DNA of 64,000 bases, taken from Pseudomonas sp. SL4(2022). Its GTDB lineage: Bacteria > Pseudomonadota > Gammaproteobacteria > Pseudomonadales > Pseudomonadaceae. The stretch is taken from positions 1,494,001 through 1,558,000 of the forward strand of contig NZ_CP113060.1 in NCBI RefSeq assembly GCF_026625725.1. The letters run 5' to 3'. The notes below the pieces were generated by a model. The model had not been told where the DNA came from. It worked only from the letters and a program-made list of their open reading frames with translations, and ran no database searches. Positions 1 through 8,683 of the stretch are shown here, piece after piece (the first letter of the stretch is position 1; each line of letters starts with the position of its first letter). The translations under genes and the position numbers were made by a program.

Positions 1-72
1 GCCGGCGATTCTACCAGCGCCCTGCCGAGCCTCGACAAGTGTCAGCGTGCCGCCGAAAATAGCCGCCCCTGA
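1..72 (+). CDS. Possible 3' end of a gene entering from the left edge
   Basis: The frame is open from base 1 to a TGA at 70-72. The encoded tail (ending ENSRP) sits 12 bases before the next start codon. It may be the end of an upstream gene in the same operon. The fragment is too short to recognise, and an open 23-codon frame can occur by chance in GC-rich DNA. Confidence 0.3.
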   Translation, partial: AGDSTSALPSLDKCQRAAENSRP

Positions 73-84
73 ATGGAGTCCCTA

Positions 85-852
85 ATGCGCGCCCTTTCCG
101 TTGTACTGACCCTGCTGCTCAGCCTGCCCGCCCTGGCGGACGATTACCTGCGGCTGTATCAGGCGGCCGGCTGGCCGCAGCAACGCATGCATTTCAGCGA
201 CGCCCTGCAGGCCGCTCAGGAGCGCTACCGCAGCAGCCTGCCGCCAGCGGTGCATCAGGCGCTGGTCAACAACAGCAACCAGCGCTTCGCCCCCAACGCC
301 ATGGACCAACGCGCCCTACAGGGCTTGCGCAGCCACCTCGCGGCGCCCGCCAGTGCCTTGCAGTTCTTCCAGTCGCCACTGGGGCGCAAGATTGTCGATG
401 CCGAGTTATTGGCCACCCGCAGCGACCAACTGGCCCGCCATGCCAATGGTCTGCCGCGCAGTGAAGCCAGCGCCACCCGCCGCCTGCTGATTCGCCACCT
501 GGCCCAGGCGCTGCCGGCGCGGGAAGCCGGTGCCGAAGTCAGCCTGGCCCTGGCCGGTGTAGCCGCCGACAGCCTCAGTCAGATGCTCCCCGGCCTGCTC
601 GGTGGCGACAGCGCCCAGGCCATGCTCAATGGCCAGCGCCAGCGGTTGATGGAGCAGATCGGGACGGATCTGGATAACACCCTGCTGCACGTCTACCGCG
701 AGCTGAGCGATCCGGAGCTGGAAGAGTTCGTCAGTTTCGCCCAGTCCGATGCCGGCAAGGCCTACTACCAGGCCGCACTGGCGGCAATCCGCAGCGGCCT
801 GGCGGTCGGCCAGAGCAGCACAGCACTGGCTCCAGCCTCGCAAGGCATCTGA
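85..852 (+). CDS. Secreted DUF2059-like protein
   Basis: The product is about 255 residues and begins with a clear signal peptide (MRALSVVLTLLLSLPALA, cleavage before DDYLRLY). The rest is a helical protein resembling the DUF2059 family, which often occurs as one or two repeats. Here two related blocks seem present (about residues 20-110 and 135-235). Each has a segment of the type F-x-S-P/D-x-G-K (QSPLGRKI; QSDAGKAYY), typical of that family. An in-frame ATG lies at 73, but GGAG at 75-78 is spaced correctly for the ATG at 85, so 85 is used. The protein is probably periplasmic and its function is unknown. Confidence 0.7.
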   Translation: MRALSVVLTLLLSLPALADDYLRLYQAAGWPQQRMHFSDALQAAQERYRSSLPPAVHQALVNNSNQRFAPNAMDQRALQGLRSHLAAPASALQFFQSPLGRKIVDAELLATRSDQLARHANGLPRSEASATRRLLIRHLAQALPAREAGAEVSLALAGVAADSLSQMLPGLLGGDSAQAMLNGQRQRLMEQIGTDLDNTLLHVYRELSDPELEEFVSFAQSDAGKAYYQAALAAIRSGLAVGQSSTALAPASQGI

Positions 853-863
853 GCCGAATCCAT

Positions 864-988
864 GTAGGTTGGTGTTGAGCGGCGATGCGTTGAGGAGCAA
901 CGCGACGATGCCCAACGACTGCAACGGATCGTCGAGCGCAGTGCTGCGCACGCCCTGTTGGGCTTCGCTACGCTCAACACCAACCTAC
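864..988. repeat. Intergenic inverted repeat, GTAGGTTGG family
   Basis: The element opens with GTAGGTTGGTGTTGAGCG and closes with the near-complement CGCTCAACACCAACCTAC. It fills the gap between two convergent genes. Related copies lie at 34975, 42634, 42748 and 46646. It is probably a REP-like dispersed palindrome that may also act as a bidirectional transcription barrier. Confidence 0.75.
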
Positions 989-1917
989 GCCAGCTTCTGA
1001 CTAAGAAACTCGAAATAGCGCTGGCGCAAGGCCGGCGCTTCGTTGGCCAGGTGGTGCCGCGCCTCGGCCAGACACAAAACCTGCGGAGCGGCGAACTTGT
1101 CCTGCAACACCCGCAGGTTGTGCCGCCAGGCCACCGTCATGTCGGCTTCACCCTGAATGATCCACGGGCTGCGAAGACTGCGCGGCGCGGCTTCGATATG
1201 CGGCACCCACTGACTAAGCGCGCCGACCCAGGCGGTTGGCAGGTTGCGTGGCTGCAACGGGTCCTGGTGATGCACGAAGTCAATGAACTCGGCATCGCTG
1301 GAATTGACGCTGAAGCGCCGGGGAATCTCGCTGACAAAGCGCTTCATGATGCGATAACTGAACTGCGACCAACCCCATGCCCGCGGCCGCACTAACGGCG
1401 CCAGCAGGATGGTTTCGCCGATGGCCGCACCCGGGCTACCAGTCAGCAGGTAGTCGATCAGAATCGCCCCACCGGTGCTTTGCCCGCACAGATGCCAGGG
1501 CTGCGGCAGCTCGAGCGCGGCGGCCTCCACCAGCACCGCCTGCAGCACCGCCTGGTACTCGGCAAAATCTCCAATGCTGGCGCGCTCGCCGCTGGACAGG
1601 CCATGCCCCGGCAAGTCGAAGGCCAGCACGGCGAAGCCCATGCCCAGCGCCCACTCGATCACATGGCGATACAGGCCAACGTGGTCGTAGTAACCATGCA
1701 CCAGCACCAGCGTGGCGCGCGGCTGCTCAGGCCACCAGGCCTGTACGGCGATCTGGTAGCCGGCGGCCTGCAGCGTACCCATGCAGCTGCGCGTCGCCCA
1801 GGCGTCGCTGAAACCGTAGAACTGTCGGTAGGCCTGTTCAGCCGGCGACAGCACAACGGCTGCGGCTAAGGGTCGCAGACTGGCAGACAGGTTGTCCGGC
1901 TGAAACGGCTCTGGCAT
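985..1917 (-). CDS. Alpha/beta hydrolase, monoacylglycerol-lipase-like
   Basis: This is a serine hydrolase of the alpha/beta fold (Hydrolase_4 / lysophospholipase type). Visible motifs are the oxyanion-hole HG in LVLVHGYYDH, the D-x-PGHG-x-S-x-G stretch (FDLPGHGLSSG), the nucleophile elbow GQSTGG with its Ser, and a late Asp and His (GEADMTV, ARHHLANE) that complete a triad. The likely substrate is a small ester or monoacylglycerol, which is inferred from the family only. The frame extends 6 codons upstream to 1935. The ATG at 1917 has GGAAAG just ahead and is preferred. The gene converges on the DUF2059-like gene across the repeat at 864-988. Confidence 0.8.
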   Translation of the reverse strand: MPEPFQPDNLSASLRPLAAAVVLSPAEQAYRQFYGFSDAWATRSCMGTLQAAGYQIAVQAWWPEQPRATLVLVHGYYDHVGLYRHVIEWALGMGFAVLAFDLPGHGLSSGERASIGDFAEYQAVLQAVLVEAAALELPQPWHLCGQSTGGAILIDYLLTGSPGAAIGETILLAPLVRPRAWGWSQFSYRIMKRFVSEIPRRFSVNSSDAEFIDFVHHQDPLQPRNLPTAWVGALSQWVPHIEAAPRSLRSPWIIQGEADMTVAWRHNLRVLQDKFAAPQVLCLAEARHHLANEAPALRQRYFEFLSQKLA

Positions 1918-2036
1918 TGGCTTTCCATTCGTCATAGGAAGATTTATCGGTCATCCAGACCGACATGATCAGGTTGGGATATTCAGCTGTCGCGCCAGTC
2001 ATGGCAAGCTGCGCGCCTGTTTGCCGAAGGCTGCTC

Positions 2037-2609
2037 ATGACTCGACCCACACGCAAGACCCTCCTCGCCAGCTTGCTGATTCTGCTCTGGGCAGCCGCCA
2101 TGCTGGCCGCCTACCGGTGGTATGAATCGCGCTACCTACGCAGTTTCAGCGAGCAGACGGCCCTGTTCTATGGTGAACAGCTGCGCCTGCCGGATGAGCT
2201 GGCCGGCCCCGGTCCCATTCGCCTGGTGCACTTCTGGGACCCGGCCTGCCCGTGCAATGTCGGCAACCAGCAACACCTGGCCGAACTGATTGAACGCTTC
2301 GCCTCCCAGGGCGTGAACTTCTATGCCGTGCAAAAGCCCGGCAGCAGCGGCCAACTGCCCAGCACCCTGAGCGCCCTGCAGCCGCTGGCTGAACTGACAG
2401 GCAGCACGCAGATTCCCGCCAGCCCGGCGGTGGCCATCTGGGACCGCACGGGTCAGCTGGCGTACTTCGGTCCCTACAGCGAAGGGGCTGTTTGCACCTC
2501 CAGCAACAGCTTTATCGAGCCGATTCTCGATGCCCTGATTGAAGAGCGCCCGGTCAGCGCCAGCAATACTCTGGCAGTGGGCTGCTTCTGTGAGTGGCAG
2601 AACAACTGA
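2037..2609 (+). CDS. Membrane-anchored thioredoxin-like protein (DUF6436)
   Basis: The product is 190 residues. One N-terminal membrane segment (about 10-26, LLASLLILLWAAAMLAAY) is followed by a thioredoxin-like domain. The domain carries the motif FWDPACPCN, where the CPC replaces the usual CxxC redox site, and two further Cys near the end (VGCFCEW). It probably faces the periplasm and may take part in disulfide or metal handling. The family matches DUF6436 from memory. The open frame begins further upstream at 1965, but GAAGG ahead of the ATG at 2037 and the basic MTRPTRK start before the membrane segment favour 2037. Confidence 0.75.
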   Translation: MTRPTRKTLLASLLILLWAAAMLAAYRWYESRYLRSFSEQTALFYGEQLRLPDELAGPGPIRLVHFWDPACPCNVGNQQHLAELIERFASQGVNFYAVQKPGSSGQLPSTLSALQPLAELTGSTQIPASPAVAIWDRTGQLAYFGPYSEGAVCTSSNSFIEPILDALIEERPVSASNTLAVGCFCEWQNN

Positions 2610-2643
2610 AGACGAGCGACCATAGGGCAAACGCGCTGATCGA

Positions 2644-3696
2644 TCAGTCTGCCGCTGCTGCCCCTACAACCAACTGCCGGCGAAAGCCCATTGGCGTCGC
2701 GCCCTGCCAGCGCTTGAACGCGCGGTAAAACGGCGACAGCTCGGCAAAGCCGCAGGCACGAGCCACTTCACGGATGGCCAGACCGCTGTCGAGTAGGGCC
2801 TGTGCGCGCAGGCGGCGCACCTCATCATGCAGCTGGCGAAAGCTCTGCTGCTGTTCGGCCAACGCCCGCTGCAGTCCGCCAACGCTGTAACCCAGCGCGG
2901 TGGCGCAGCGGCGCAAATCGCATAGTTGCACGCCCAGGTTGACCTCCAGCCAGTAACGCACGCGGTTGAGCAGCTGGTTTTCCTCCAACTCGGCCAACTC
3001 CACTTCCGCCTGCGCCCAGAGCACCGCGAACAGCCGTGGGTTGGCGCTGCGTGATGGCCGGCTAAGCCAGGCGCGCGGAAAGATCAGCGCATCATGCGCC
3101 TGGGCAAAGCGCGGCAGCAGGCCGAACAGCCGGCGGTGCTCACTCAGCCGGCGCGGGGCCGGGTGGCGAAACTCCACACCGTCGAGCGCAAAGCCGCCGC
3201 CGGTGACGCTGGCCAGCATCTTCTGCAGCAGCAGCGCCAGGCACTCCATCTGCTGACGCAACGAACCCACGCCACGGTAATTGAGGTCGAAGATCAAGCG
3301 CGCCTGCTCGCCCTCCAGCTCCAGGCGCGCGGCAAAACCGCCAGAAAGGATGTGCTGGAAACGCACAAAGCTCTCCAGCGCCTGGCCCAGGTCGCAACTG
3401 GCCAGCAGCAGGTAACCCACCACATCCATCGGCCGTGGCTGCATGGTTTCACCCAGATGCAGGCCGATGTCAGCATCACCGCTGATGCCCGCCAACGCCT
3501 GCCAGAAGCGCGGCGCATTGTCGTGGTCTGCGCGGGCAGTGAGCAGCGGCGGCGTCAGCACCACGCCCTGATAGGCCTGGCGATAAGTGTCGGTTGGGTC
3601 CAGCCCCAATGCCGCCAGAGCCTCGTAGAGCAGGCGGCGCAGGGTCGAGGAATGGGTCAGCGCGCTGGCGATGCTGTTGTGCGGGTCGTGTTGCAT
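2644..3696 (-). CDS. AraC-family transcriptional regulator
   Basis: The product is 350 residues. It has an N-terminal ligand-sensing domain of the arabinose-binding type found in OruR/ArgR-like Pseudomonas regulators (about 20-210), then a C-terminal AraC double helix-turn-helix (about 245-345). The second helix-turn-helix is visible as IREVARACGFAELSPFYRAFKRWQGATPMGFR. The reading frame stays open upstream to 4023, but that extension lies antisense to the acylase gene. The ATG at 3696 has GAGG ahead and gives the normal family length. The gene is divergent from the acylase with a gap of about 115 bases and is the obvious candidate for its regulator. As I recall, P. aeruginosa also has an AraC-type gene beside the acylase hacB. 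Confidence 0.85.
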   Translation of the reverse strand: MQHDPHNSIASALTHSSTLRRLLYEALAALGLDPTDTYRQAYQGVVLTPPLLTARADHDNAPRFWQALAGISGDADIGLHLGETMQPRPMDVVGYLLLASCDLGQALESFVRFQHILSGGFAARLELEGEQARLIFDLNYRGVGSLRQQMECLALLLQKMLASVTGGGFALDGVEFRHPAPRRLSEHRRLFGLLPRFAQAHDALIFPRAWLSRPSRSANPRLFAVLWAQAEVELAELEENQLLNRVRYWLEVNLGVQLCDLRRCATALGYSVGGLQRALAEQQQSFRQLHDEVRRLRAQALLDSGLAIREVARACGFAELSPFYRAFKRWQGATPMGFRRQLVVGAAAAD

Positions 3697-3810
3697 ACAA
3701 GCCTCTTGGATTGACCAAAGACTTTCATTCTTGCTGTATTGGGTCAATGCCTGAGCAGCCAGCAGTGCGCACAATGGGGCGCTGATAAAACCTATAACAA
3801 GGAAAACCCC

Positions 3811-6186
3811 ATGAAACGCACCCTGACTGCCCTGGCTCTGATCGTCGCAGCCTCTGCCGCCGGCGCTTACTGGTACATCGACAGCAAGCAGCCGCAACGT
3901 GACGGCGAGCGGCAACTGAGCCACCTGCAGGCCGCAGTCACGGTGGATTACGACGAACGCGGCGTGCCGCATATCCAGGCACAGAGCGAAGCCGATATGT
4001 ACCGCGCCCTCGGTTATGTGCACGCCCAGGACCGCTTATTCCAGATGGAAATTCTCCGCCGCCTGGCCCGTGGCGAATTGGCGGAAATTCTCGGCAGCAA
4101 GCTGGTCGACACCGACCGCCTGTTCCGCACCCTGGGCATCCGCGAACACGCCGATCGCTACGCCGCCAAACTGGACATGAACACCCCGGCCAGTCAGGCG
4201 CTGCAGGCTTATCTGGATGGCATCAACCAGTATCAGGCCAACCACCCGGCGCCGATCGAGTTCGATGTGCTGGGCATCGACAAGCGTCCCTTCACCCCCG
4301 CCGACACCCTCAGCGTCGCCGGCTACATGGCTTACAGCTTTGCCGCGGCCTTTCGCACCGAGCCGGTGCTGACGCACATCCGTGATCAGCTGGGCGCCGA
4401 CTACCTGAAAGCCTTCGACCTCGACTGGCACCCGCAGGGCGTGGTCGGGCAAAATCTCGCTGCCGGCGACTGGCAAGACCTCAACGCCATCGCCGAACTG
4501 AGCCACGCCGCGCTGCTGGATGCCGGCCTGCCGCAGTTCGAGGGCAGCAATGCCTGGGCGGTGTCCGGCAGCCGCACCGCCAGCGGCAAACCGCTGCTGG
4601 CCGGCGACCCGCATATCCGCTTTGCCGTGCCGTCGGTGTGGTACGAGGCCAACCTGAGTTACCCCGGTTTCAGCCTGTACGGCCATCACCAGGCGCTTAA
4701 CCCAGTGGCCTCACTGGGCCACAACCGTGACTTTGCCTGGAGCATCACCATGTTCCAGAACGACGATTTGGACCTGATCGCCGAGAAAACCAACCCGGAC
4801 AACCCCAACCAGGTCTGGTATCGCGGCCAATGGGTCGAGCTGCAAAGCCGTGAAGAGCTGATCAGCGTCAAGGATGCCGAGCCGGTGCGCCTGACCATCC
4901 GCCGCTCGCCGCACGGCCCGATCATCAACAGTGCTTTGGGTGAAACCGTCGGCAGCACACCGATTGCCATGTGGTGGGCGTTTCTCGAGACCGAGAACCC
5001 GATCCTCGATGGCTTTTACCAACTCAACCGCGCCGCCACGCTAGAACAAGCTCGCGTCGCCGCCGAGCACATCGAAGCGCCGGGGCTGAACGTGGTGTGG
5101 GCCAATGCCACGGGCGATATCGGCTGGTGGGCGGCGGCGAAACTGCCGCGTCGCCCGGCCGGGGTCAACCCGAGCTTTATCCTCGACGGCAGCAACGGCG
5201 AGGCGGAAAAAGACGGCTACTACCCGTTCAGCGCCAACCCGCAGGAAGAAAACCCCGAGCGCGGCTATATCCTCTCCGCCAACTACCAGCCCGTGTCGCC
5301 GACCGGCATGGCGATTCCCGGCTATTACAACCTGGCCGATCGCGGCCAGCGCCTCGACGAACGCCTGCGCGACAGCAGCGTGAAGTGGGACGTACAGAAC
5401 AGCCAGGCGCTGCAACTGGAGCCCGGCACCGGCTACCCGCAACGCCTGCTCACTCTGCTGGCGGCTGATCTGCGGGCTGCCGCCAGCGGCAGCGAAGAGC
5501 AGGCGCTGGTCGAGCAGCTGCTGAGCTGGGATGGCCAGCATCAGGTCGAGAACACCGCCGCCACCCTATTCAACCAACTGGTGTACCAACTGACGCGTGA
5601 AGCCATGGCCGACGAGCTGAGCGAGGCCTTCTTCACCAACCTGCTGCAAACCCGCGTGCTCGACAGCGCCCTGCCGCGCCTGGCCGCCGATGCCCACTCG
5701 CCCTGGTGGGACAAACGCGGCAGTGAGGCGGTAGAAAGCCGTGCCGATACCGTCAAAGCCGCCTGGCAGGCCAGCCTCGCCCACCTGCGCAGCACCCTCG
5801 GTGACGACAGCGCAAAATGGGCCTGGGGCAGCGTACACACCCTCACTCACACCCACCCGCTGGGCCAGCAAAAGCCGCTGGATAACCTGTTCAACGTCGG
5901 CGCCTTTGCCGCACCGGGTGGCCATGAAACGCCGAACAACCTCTCGCAACCGGTCGGCCCGGCGCCCTGGTCGGTGGTGTACGGCCCCTCGACCCGTCGC
6001 CTGATCGATCTGGCCGACGCCGGCAGCGCCCTGGGCATCAACCCGGTGGGCCAGAGTGGCGTCTTGTTCGATCAGCATTACAAGGACCAAGCCGACGCTT
6101 ACATACGTGGCGAGTACGTGCCGATGCACCTGGATGCCGACGCGATCAAAACCAACAGCCGCAGCCAGCTGATTCTGCGTCCATAA
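3811..6186 (+). CDS. hacB: Penicillin/acyl-homoserine-lactone acylase family protein (HacB-like)
   Basis: This is a 791-residue Ntn-hydrolase precursor. A signal peptide or anchor (MKRTLTALALIVAASAAGA) leads into the alpha-chain, a spacer, and a beta-chain that begins at the autocatalytic nucleophile Ser246 in EGSNAWAVSGSRT, followed by the conserved GDPH. Such periplasmic enzymes hydrolyse the amide bond of acyl-homoserine lactones or other N-acyl compounds. Length and the nearby spu cluster point to HacB rather than the longer QuiP, but the substrate cannot be read from sequence. AAGGAAAA precedes the ATG at 3811, and the upstream in-frame extension to 3739 has no ribosome site. The next gene starts 17 bases after the stop, so the two are probably co-transcribed. 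Confidence 0.85.
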   Translation: MKRTLTALALIVAASAAGAYWYIDSKQPQRDGERQLSHLQAAVTVDYDERGVPHIQAQSEADMYRALGYVHAQDRLFQMEILRRLARGELAEILGSKLVDTDRLFRTLGIREHADRYAAKLDMNTPASQALQAYLDGINQYQANHPAPIEFDVLGIDKRPFTPADTLSVAGYMAYSFAAAFRTEPVLTHIRDQLGADYLKAFDLDWHPQGVVGQNLAAGDWQDLNAIAELSHAALLDAGLPQFEGSNAWAVSGSRTASGKPLLAGDPHIRFAVPSVWYEANLSYPGFSLYGHHQALNPVASLGHNRDFAWSITMFQNDDLDLIAEKTNPDNPNQVWYRGQWVELQSREELISVKDAEPVRLTIRRSPHGPIINSALGETVGSTPIAMWWAFLETENPILDGFYQLNRAATLEQARVAAEHIEAPGLNVVWANATGDIGWWAAAKLPRRPAGVNPSFILDGSNGEAEKDGYYPFSANPQEENPERGYILSANYQPVSPTGMAIPGYYNLADRGQRLDERLRDSSVKWDVQNSQALQLEPGTGYPQRLLTLLAADLRAAASGSEEQALVEQLLSWDGQHQVENTAATLFNQLVYQLTREAMADELSEAFFTNLLQTRVLDSALPRLAADAHSPWWDKRGSEAVESRADTVKAAWQASLAHLRSTLGDDSAKWAWGSVHTLTHTHPLGQQKPLDNLFNVGAFAAPGGHETPNNLSQPVGPAPWSVVYGPSTRRLIDLADAGSALGINPVGQSGVLFDQHYKDQADAYIRGEYVPMHLDADAIKTNSRSQLILRP

Positions 6187-6202
6187 GCCAAGGAGATCGG
6201 CA

Positions 6203-7696
6203 ATGAAACGCCTGTTACTGCTTTTACTGATCATTCTGCTCGGCCTGGTGGCCGTGGTGGTCGGCCGCACCCTGCTGCTGCCGGCCGCGGCTTACAACAG
6301 CGCGCCAGTCAGCCTGCCTGAGGGGCTGGATAGTCAGCGTGCAGCGGAAAGTTTGGCTGCGGCGATTCGCCTGCCAACCCTGTCGCATCAGGTCGGCGCG
6401 CCGGCCAGCCAACTGGCAGCCAGCAACGCCGCCTTTGCCGGCATGCGGGAGTGGCTGGCACAGCGTTATCCACGCGTTACAGCCAGCACGGAATCACTCG
6501 CCACCGGCAGCCCAAGCATCCTGCTGCGCTGGCCGGGCAAGGACAGCCAACTGCCCGCCGCCCTGCTGATGGCGCATCAGGACGTGGTGCCCGTCGCGCC
6601 CGGCACCGAAGCACTGTGGGCCCACCCACCGTTCTCCGGCGCGATTGCCGAGGGGTTTGTCTGGGGCCGCGGTGCCATCGACAGCAAAGGCTCGATGGTG
6701 GCCATTCTTGAAGCGGTGGAAACCCTCATCGCTCAGGGCTTCCAGCCACAACGCGATGTGCTGTTGGCCTTTGGTCACGATGAAGAAATCGGCGGCCACC
6801 AAGGCAACCGGCGCATCGCCGCGCAGTTGCAGGAACAGGGCAAACGCCTGGCGTGGGTCAGCGATGAAGGTGGCTTTGTGGTGCGCGGGCAGATCCCCGG
6901 CGTCAGCCAGGATGTCGCCGTGGTAGGCATCGCGGAAAAGGGCTACCTCAGCCTGACCCTCACCGCCAGCGCCCAGGGTGGCCACTCCTCGCAGCCGCCC
7001 GCCTTTGATGAAACGGCTATCGGCCGCCTCAGCCAAGCCCTGCAACGGGTCGGCGATGCGCCCTTCCAGCGCGGTTTCGACGGCCCCACTGGCGACCTGC
7101 TGGCCAGCTTCACCCCGGCGCAAGCCTTCGGTTACCGGCTGATCTTCGCCAACCTCTGGCTGTTCGGCCCGCTGGTGGAACAACAACTGGCCGCCTCGCC
7201 AGCCGGTGCCGCGCAACTGCAAACCTCGCTGTCGCCGACTCTGCTACGTGCCGGCATCAAAGAAAACGTCCTGCCGCCCAGCGCCCGCGCCACCCTCAAC
7301 CTGCGCATCCACCCGCGTGACAGCATCGAACGCGTCACCGAACACGTGCGCAACGCCGTGGCCGATGAACAGATTCAAATCAAAGTCATGCCCGGCGGGC
7401 TTGAACCTTCGGCGGTCTCCGATGTGCGGGGCGAGCCCTATCAGCAGTTCGCCGAGGTGATCCGCCAGAGCTTCAGCAACACCCTGGTCAGCCCCAACCT
7501 CACGGTCGGCGGCACCGACTCGCGCTACTACGAGCCGCTGACCGACAACATCTTCCGCTTCAGCCCGCTGCTGATGGAGCGTGACGACCTGCCACGCATG
7601 CACGGCACCAACGAGCGCGTGGCGATCGATACGCTGGCCAATGCCAGTGGGTTTTACTACCGACTGCTGCAGAACCTGAACAACCCGGCCAAGTAG
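6203..7696 (+). CDS. M20 family metallo-carboxypeptidase (PM20D1-like)
   Basis: The 497-residue product begins with a hydrophobic anchor or signal (MKRLLLLLLIILLGLVAVVV), so it acts outside the cytoplasm or at the membrane. The di-zinc site is readable: His125 in LLMAHQDVVP, Asp in GRGAIDSKGSM, the Glu pair in HDEEIGGHQGN, Asp in VSDEGG and a late His in RMHGTNER. The layout is that of the M20 carboxypeptidase/aminoacylase group that includes PM20D1, which makes or cleaves N-acyl amino acids. AAGGAG precedes the start and the gene follows the acylase by 17 bases. The pair may degrade N-acyl compounds together. Confidence 0.85.
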   Translation: MKRLLLLLLIILLGLVAVVVGRTLLLPAAAYNSAPVSLPEGLDSQRAAESLAAAIRLPTLSHQVGAPASQLAASNAAFAGMREWLAQRYPRVTASTESLATGSPSILLRWPGKDSQLPAALLMAHQDVVPVAPGTEALWAHPPFSGAIAEGFVWGRGAIDSKGSMVAILEAVETLIAQGFQPQRDVLLAFGHDEEIGGHQGNRRIAAQLQEQGKRLAWVSDEGGFVVRGQIPGVSQDVAVVGIAEKGYLSLTLTASAQGGHSSQPPAFDETAIGRLSQALQRVGDAPFQRGFDGPTGDLLASFTPAQAFGYRLIFANLWLFGPLVEQQLAASPAGAAQLQTSLSPTLLRAGIKENVLPPSARATLNLRIHPRDSIERVTEHVRNAVADEQIQIKVMPGGLEPSAVSDVRGEPYQQFAEVIRQSFSNTLVSPNLTVGGTDSRYYEPLTDNIFRFSPLLMERDDLPRMHGTNERVAIDTLANASGFYYRLLQNLNNPAK

Positions 7697-7748
7697 GCGA
7701 CAAACAGCGCGAGGGGCAGTGCCGCTCGTACGCAGCCAGCGCCATGCC

Positions 7749-8603
7749 TCAAACCGCTTTACCGGCGCGCCGTAGAGCGGTGTAGGCCTGGGGAAAATAT
7801 CGGCAACGCCGGGGCAGCACTTTCCACAGCGCTCTGACCAGCCGAGACAGGCCGTCCAGGCGCCGCTGATCCTTTGCGCTCCAAGGCAGCTTCAGCCGCT
7901 GACGCAGTGACGCGGGCAAGCTGCCCACCGCCAACCAGCGTGCTCCCTGATCGAACAGCGGTCGCAGCAACCACCAGAGCGGGCCACGCATCCAGGCATA
8001 GGGGGCTGGCAGAGACTTGTTGCCATCAAGGTACCAGCGCGCCACGCCCGTCATTTCCAATCGTGCGTCGAGCATGTCCTGCCAATAAAGTTGGAATGCC
8101 TTGTAGTCGGCCGGAACCGTCGTCATTGGCAGACCGTACAGGGCATACCACTGGATGGACTCCTGATACAAGCGCTCCAGCTTCGCCTCGTCGAGCGGCG
8201 TGCCGAACAGCGCCTGAGCGGCAATCTGCCCTTCAAAGAAGGTGGCATGCGCCCAATAGAACAGCTCCGGGCTCAAGGCATGGTAGCGCCGCCCCTGAGC
8301 GTCCATGCCCTTGATCTGCCGGTGCCAATCGCGGATCTGCACACCGGTTGCAGGCGCCTGCTCACCGCCGTAGACCACCGCAAGAATCGGTGAAATCGAT
8401 CGCAATAGCCGGTTCCAGGGATTAACAAACAAGTCGGAATGTTCCTGCACACCGGCAGCCAGACCAGGATGCAGGTTCTGCAACAGGCCGACGCGACTGA
8501 TCAGCAGCAGACCACGCAGATCACCGAAATAGCGCCAGGTCAGCGAGTCCGGCCCCAGAGGCCGTAACGTTTGCGTATCTGAAACGGGACAAGTCGTCTG
8601 CAT
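7749..8603 (-). CDS. Oxygenase MpaB family protein (DUF2236)
   Basis: The product is 284 residues and fits the MpaB/DUF2236 family of heme-binding, latex-clearing-protein-like oxygenases. It shows the family pattern of a VYGGEQAPATG segment followed by an AHATFFEG stretch and YPLPMT-like YGLPMTTVPADYKAF. His in HALSPELFYWAHATF is a candidate heme ligand. The gene is divergent from a TetR regulator, with a perfect inverted repeat between them, so regulation by that TetR is likely. The substrate is unknown. Confidence 0.8.
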   Translation of the reverse strand: MQTTCPVSDTQTLRPLGPDSLTWRYFGDLRGLLLISRVGLLQNLHPGLAAGVQEHSDLFVNPWNRLLRSISPILAVVYGGEQAPATGVQIRDWHRQIKGMDAQGRRYHALSPELFYWAHATFFEGQIAAQALFGTPLDEAKLERLYQESIQWYALYGLPMTTVPADYKAFQLYWQDMLDARLEMTGVARWYLDGNKSLPAPYAWMRGPLWWLLRPLFDQGARWLAVGSLPASLRQRLKLPWSAKDQRRLDGLSRLVRALWKVLPRRCRYFPQAYTALRRAGKAV

Positions 8604-8640
8604 GCTCGGGCGCTCCTGTGCAATTGTCTGGCACCCATGC

Positions 8641-8664
8641 TAATGCGAGTATTAGCTCGCATTA
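8641..8664. promoter_or_regulatory. Palindromic TetR-type operator
   Basis: TAATGCGAG and CTCGCATTA form a perfect 9-bp inverted repeat around the spacer TATTAG. It lies between the divergent MpaB and TetR genes, 20 bases before the TetR start and 38 before the MpaB start. Size, symmetry and position are typical of a TetR-family operator controlling both genes. Confidence 0.75.
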
Positions 8665-8683
8665 AATTCGCAATGGAGCCGCC

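Noticed and set aside
1838..2101. An 87-codon minus-strand frame containing PNLIMSVWMTDKSSYDEWKA
   Set aside because: It overlaps the starts of two better supported genes on both strands and has no good ribosome site, although the middle looks protein-like; too weak to call.
3697..4023. N-terminal extension of the AraC regulator to 459 residues
   Set aside because: It lies antisense to the acylase and has no homology; the ATG at 3696 has a ribosome site and gives normal length.
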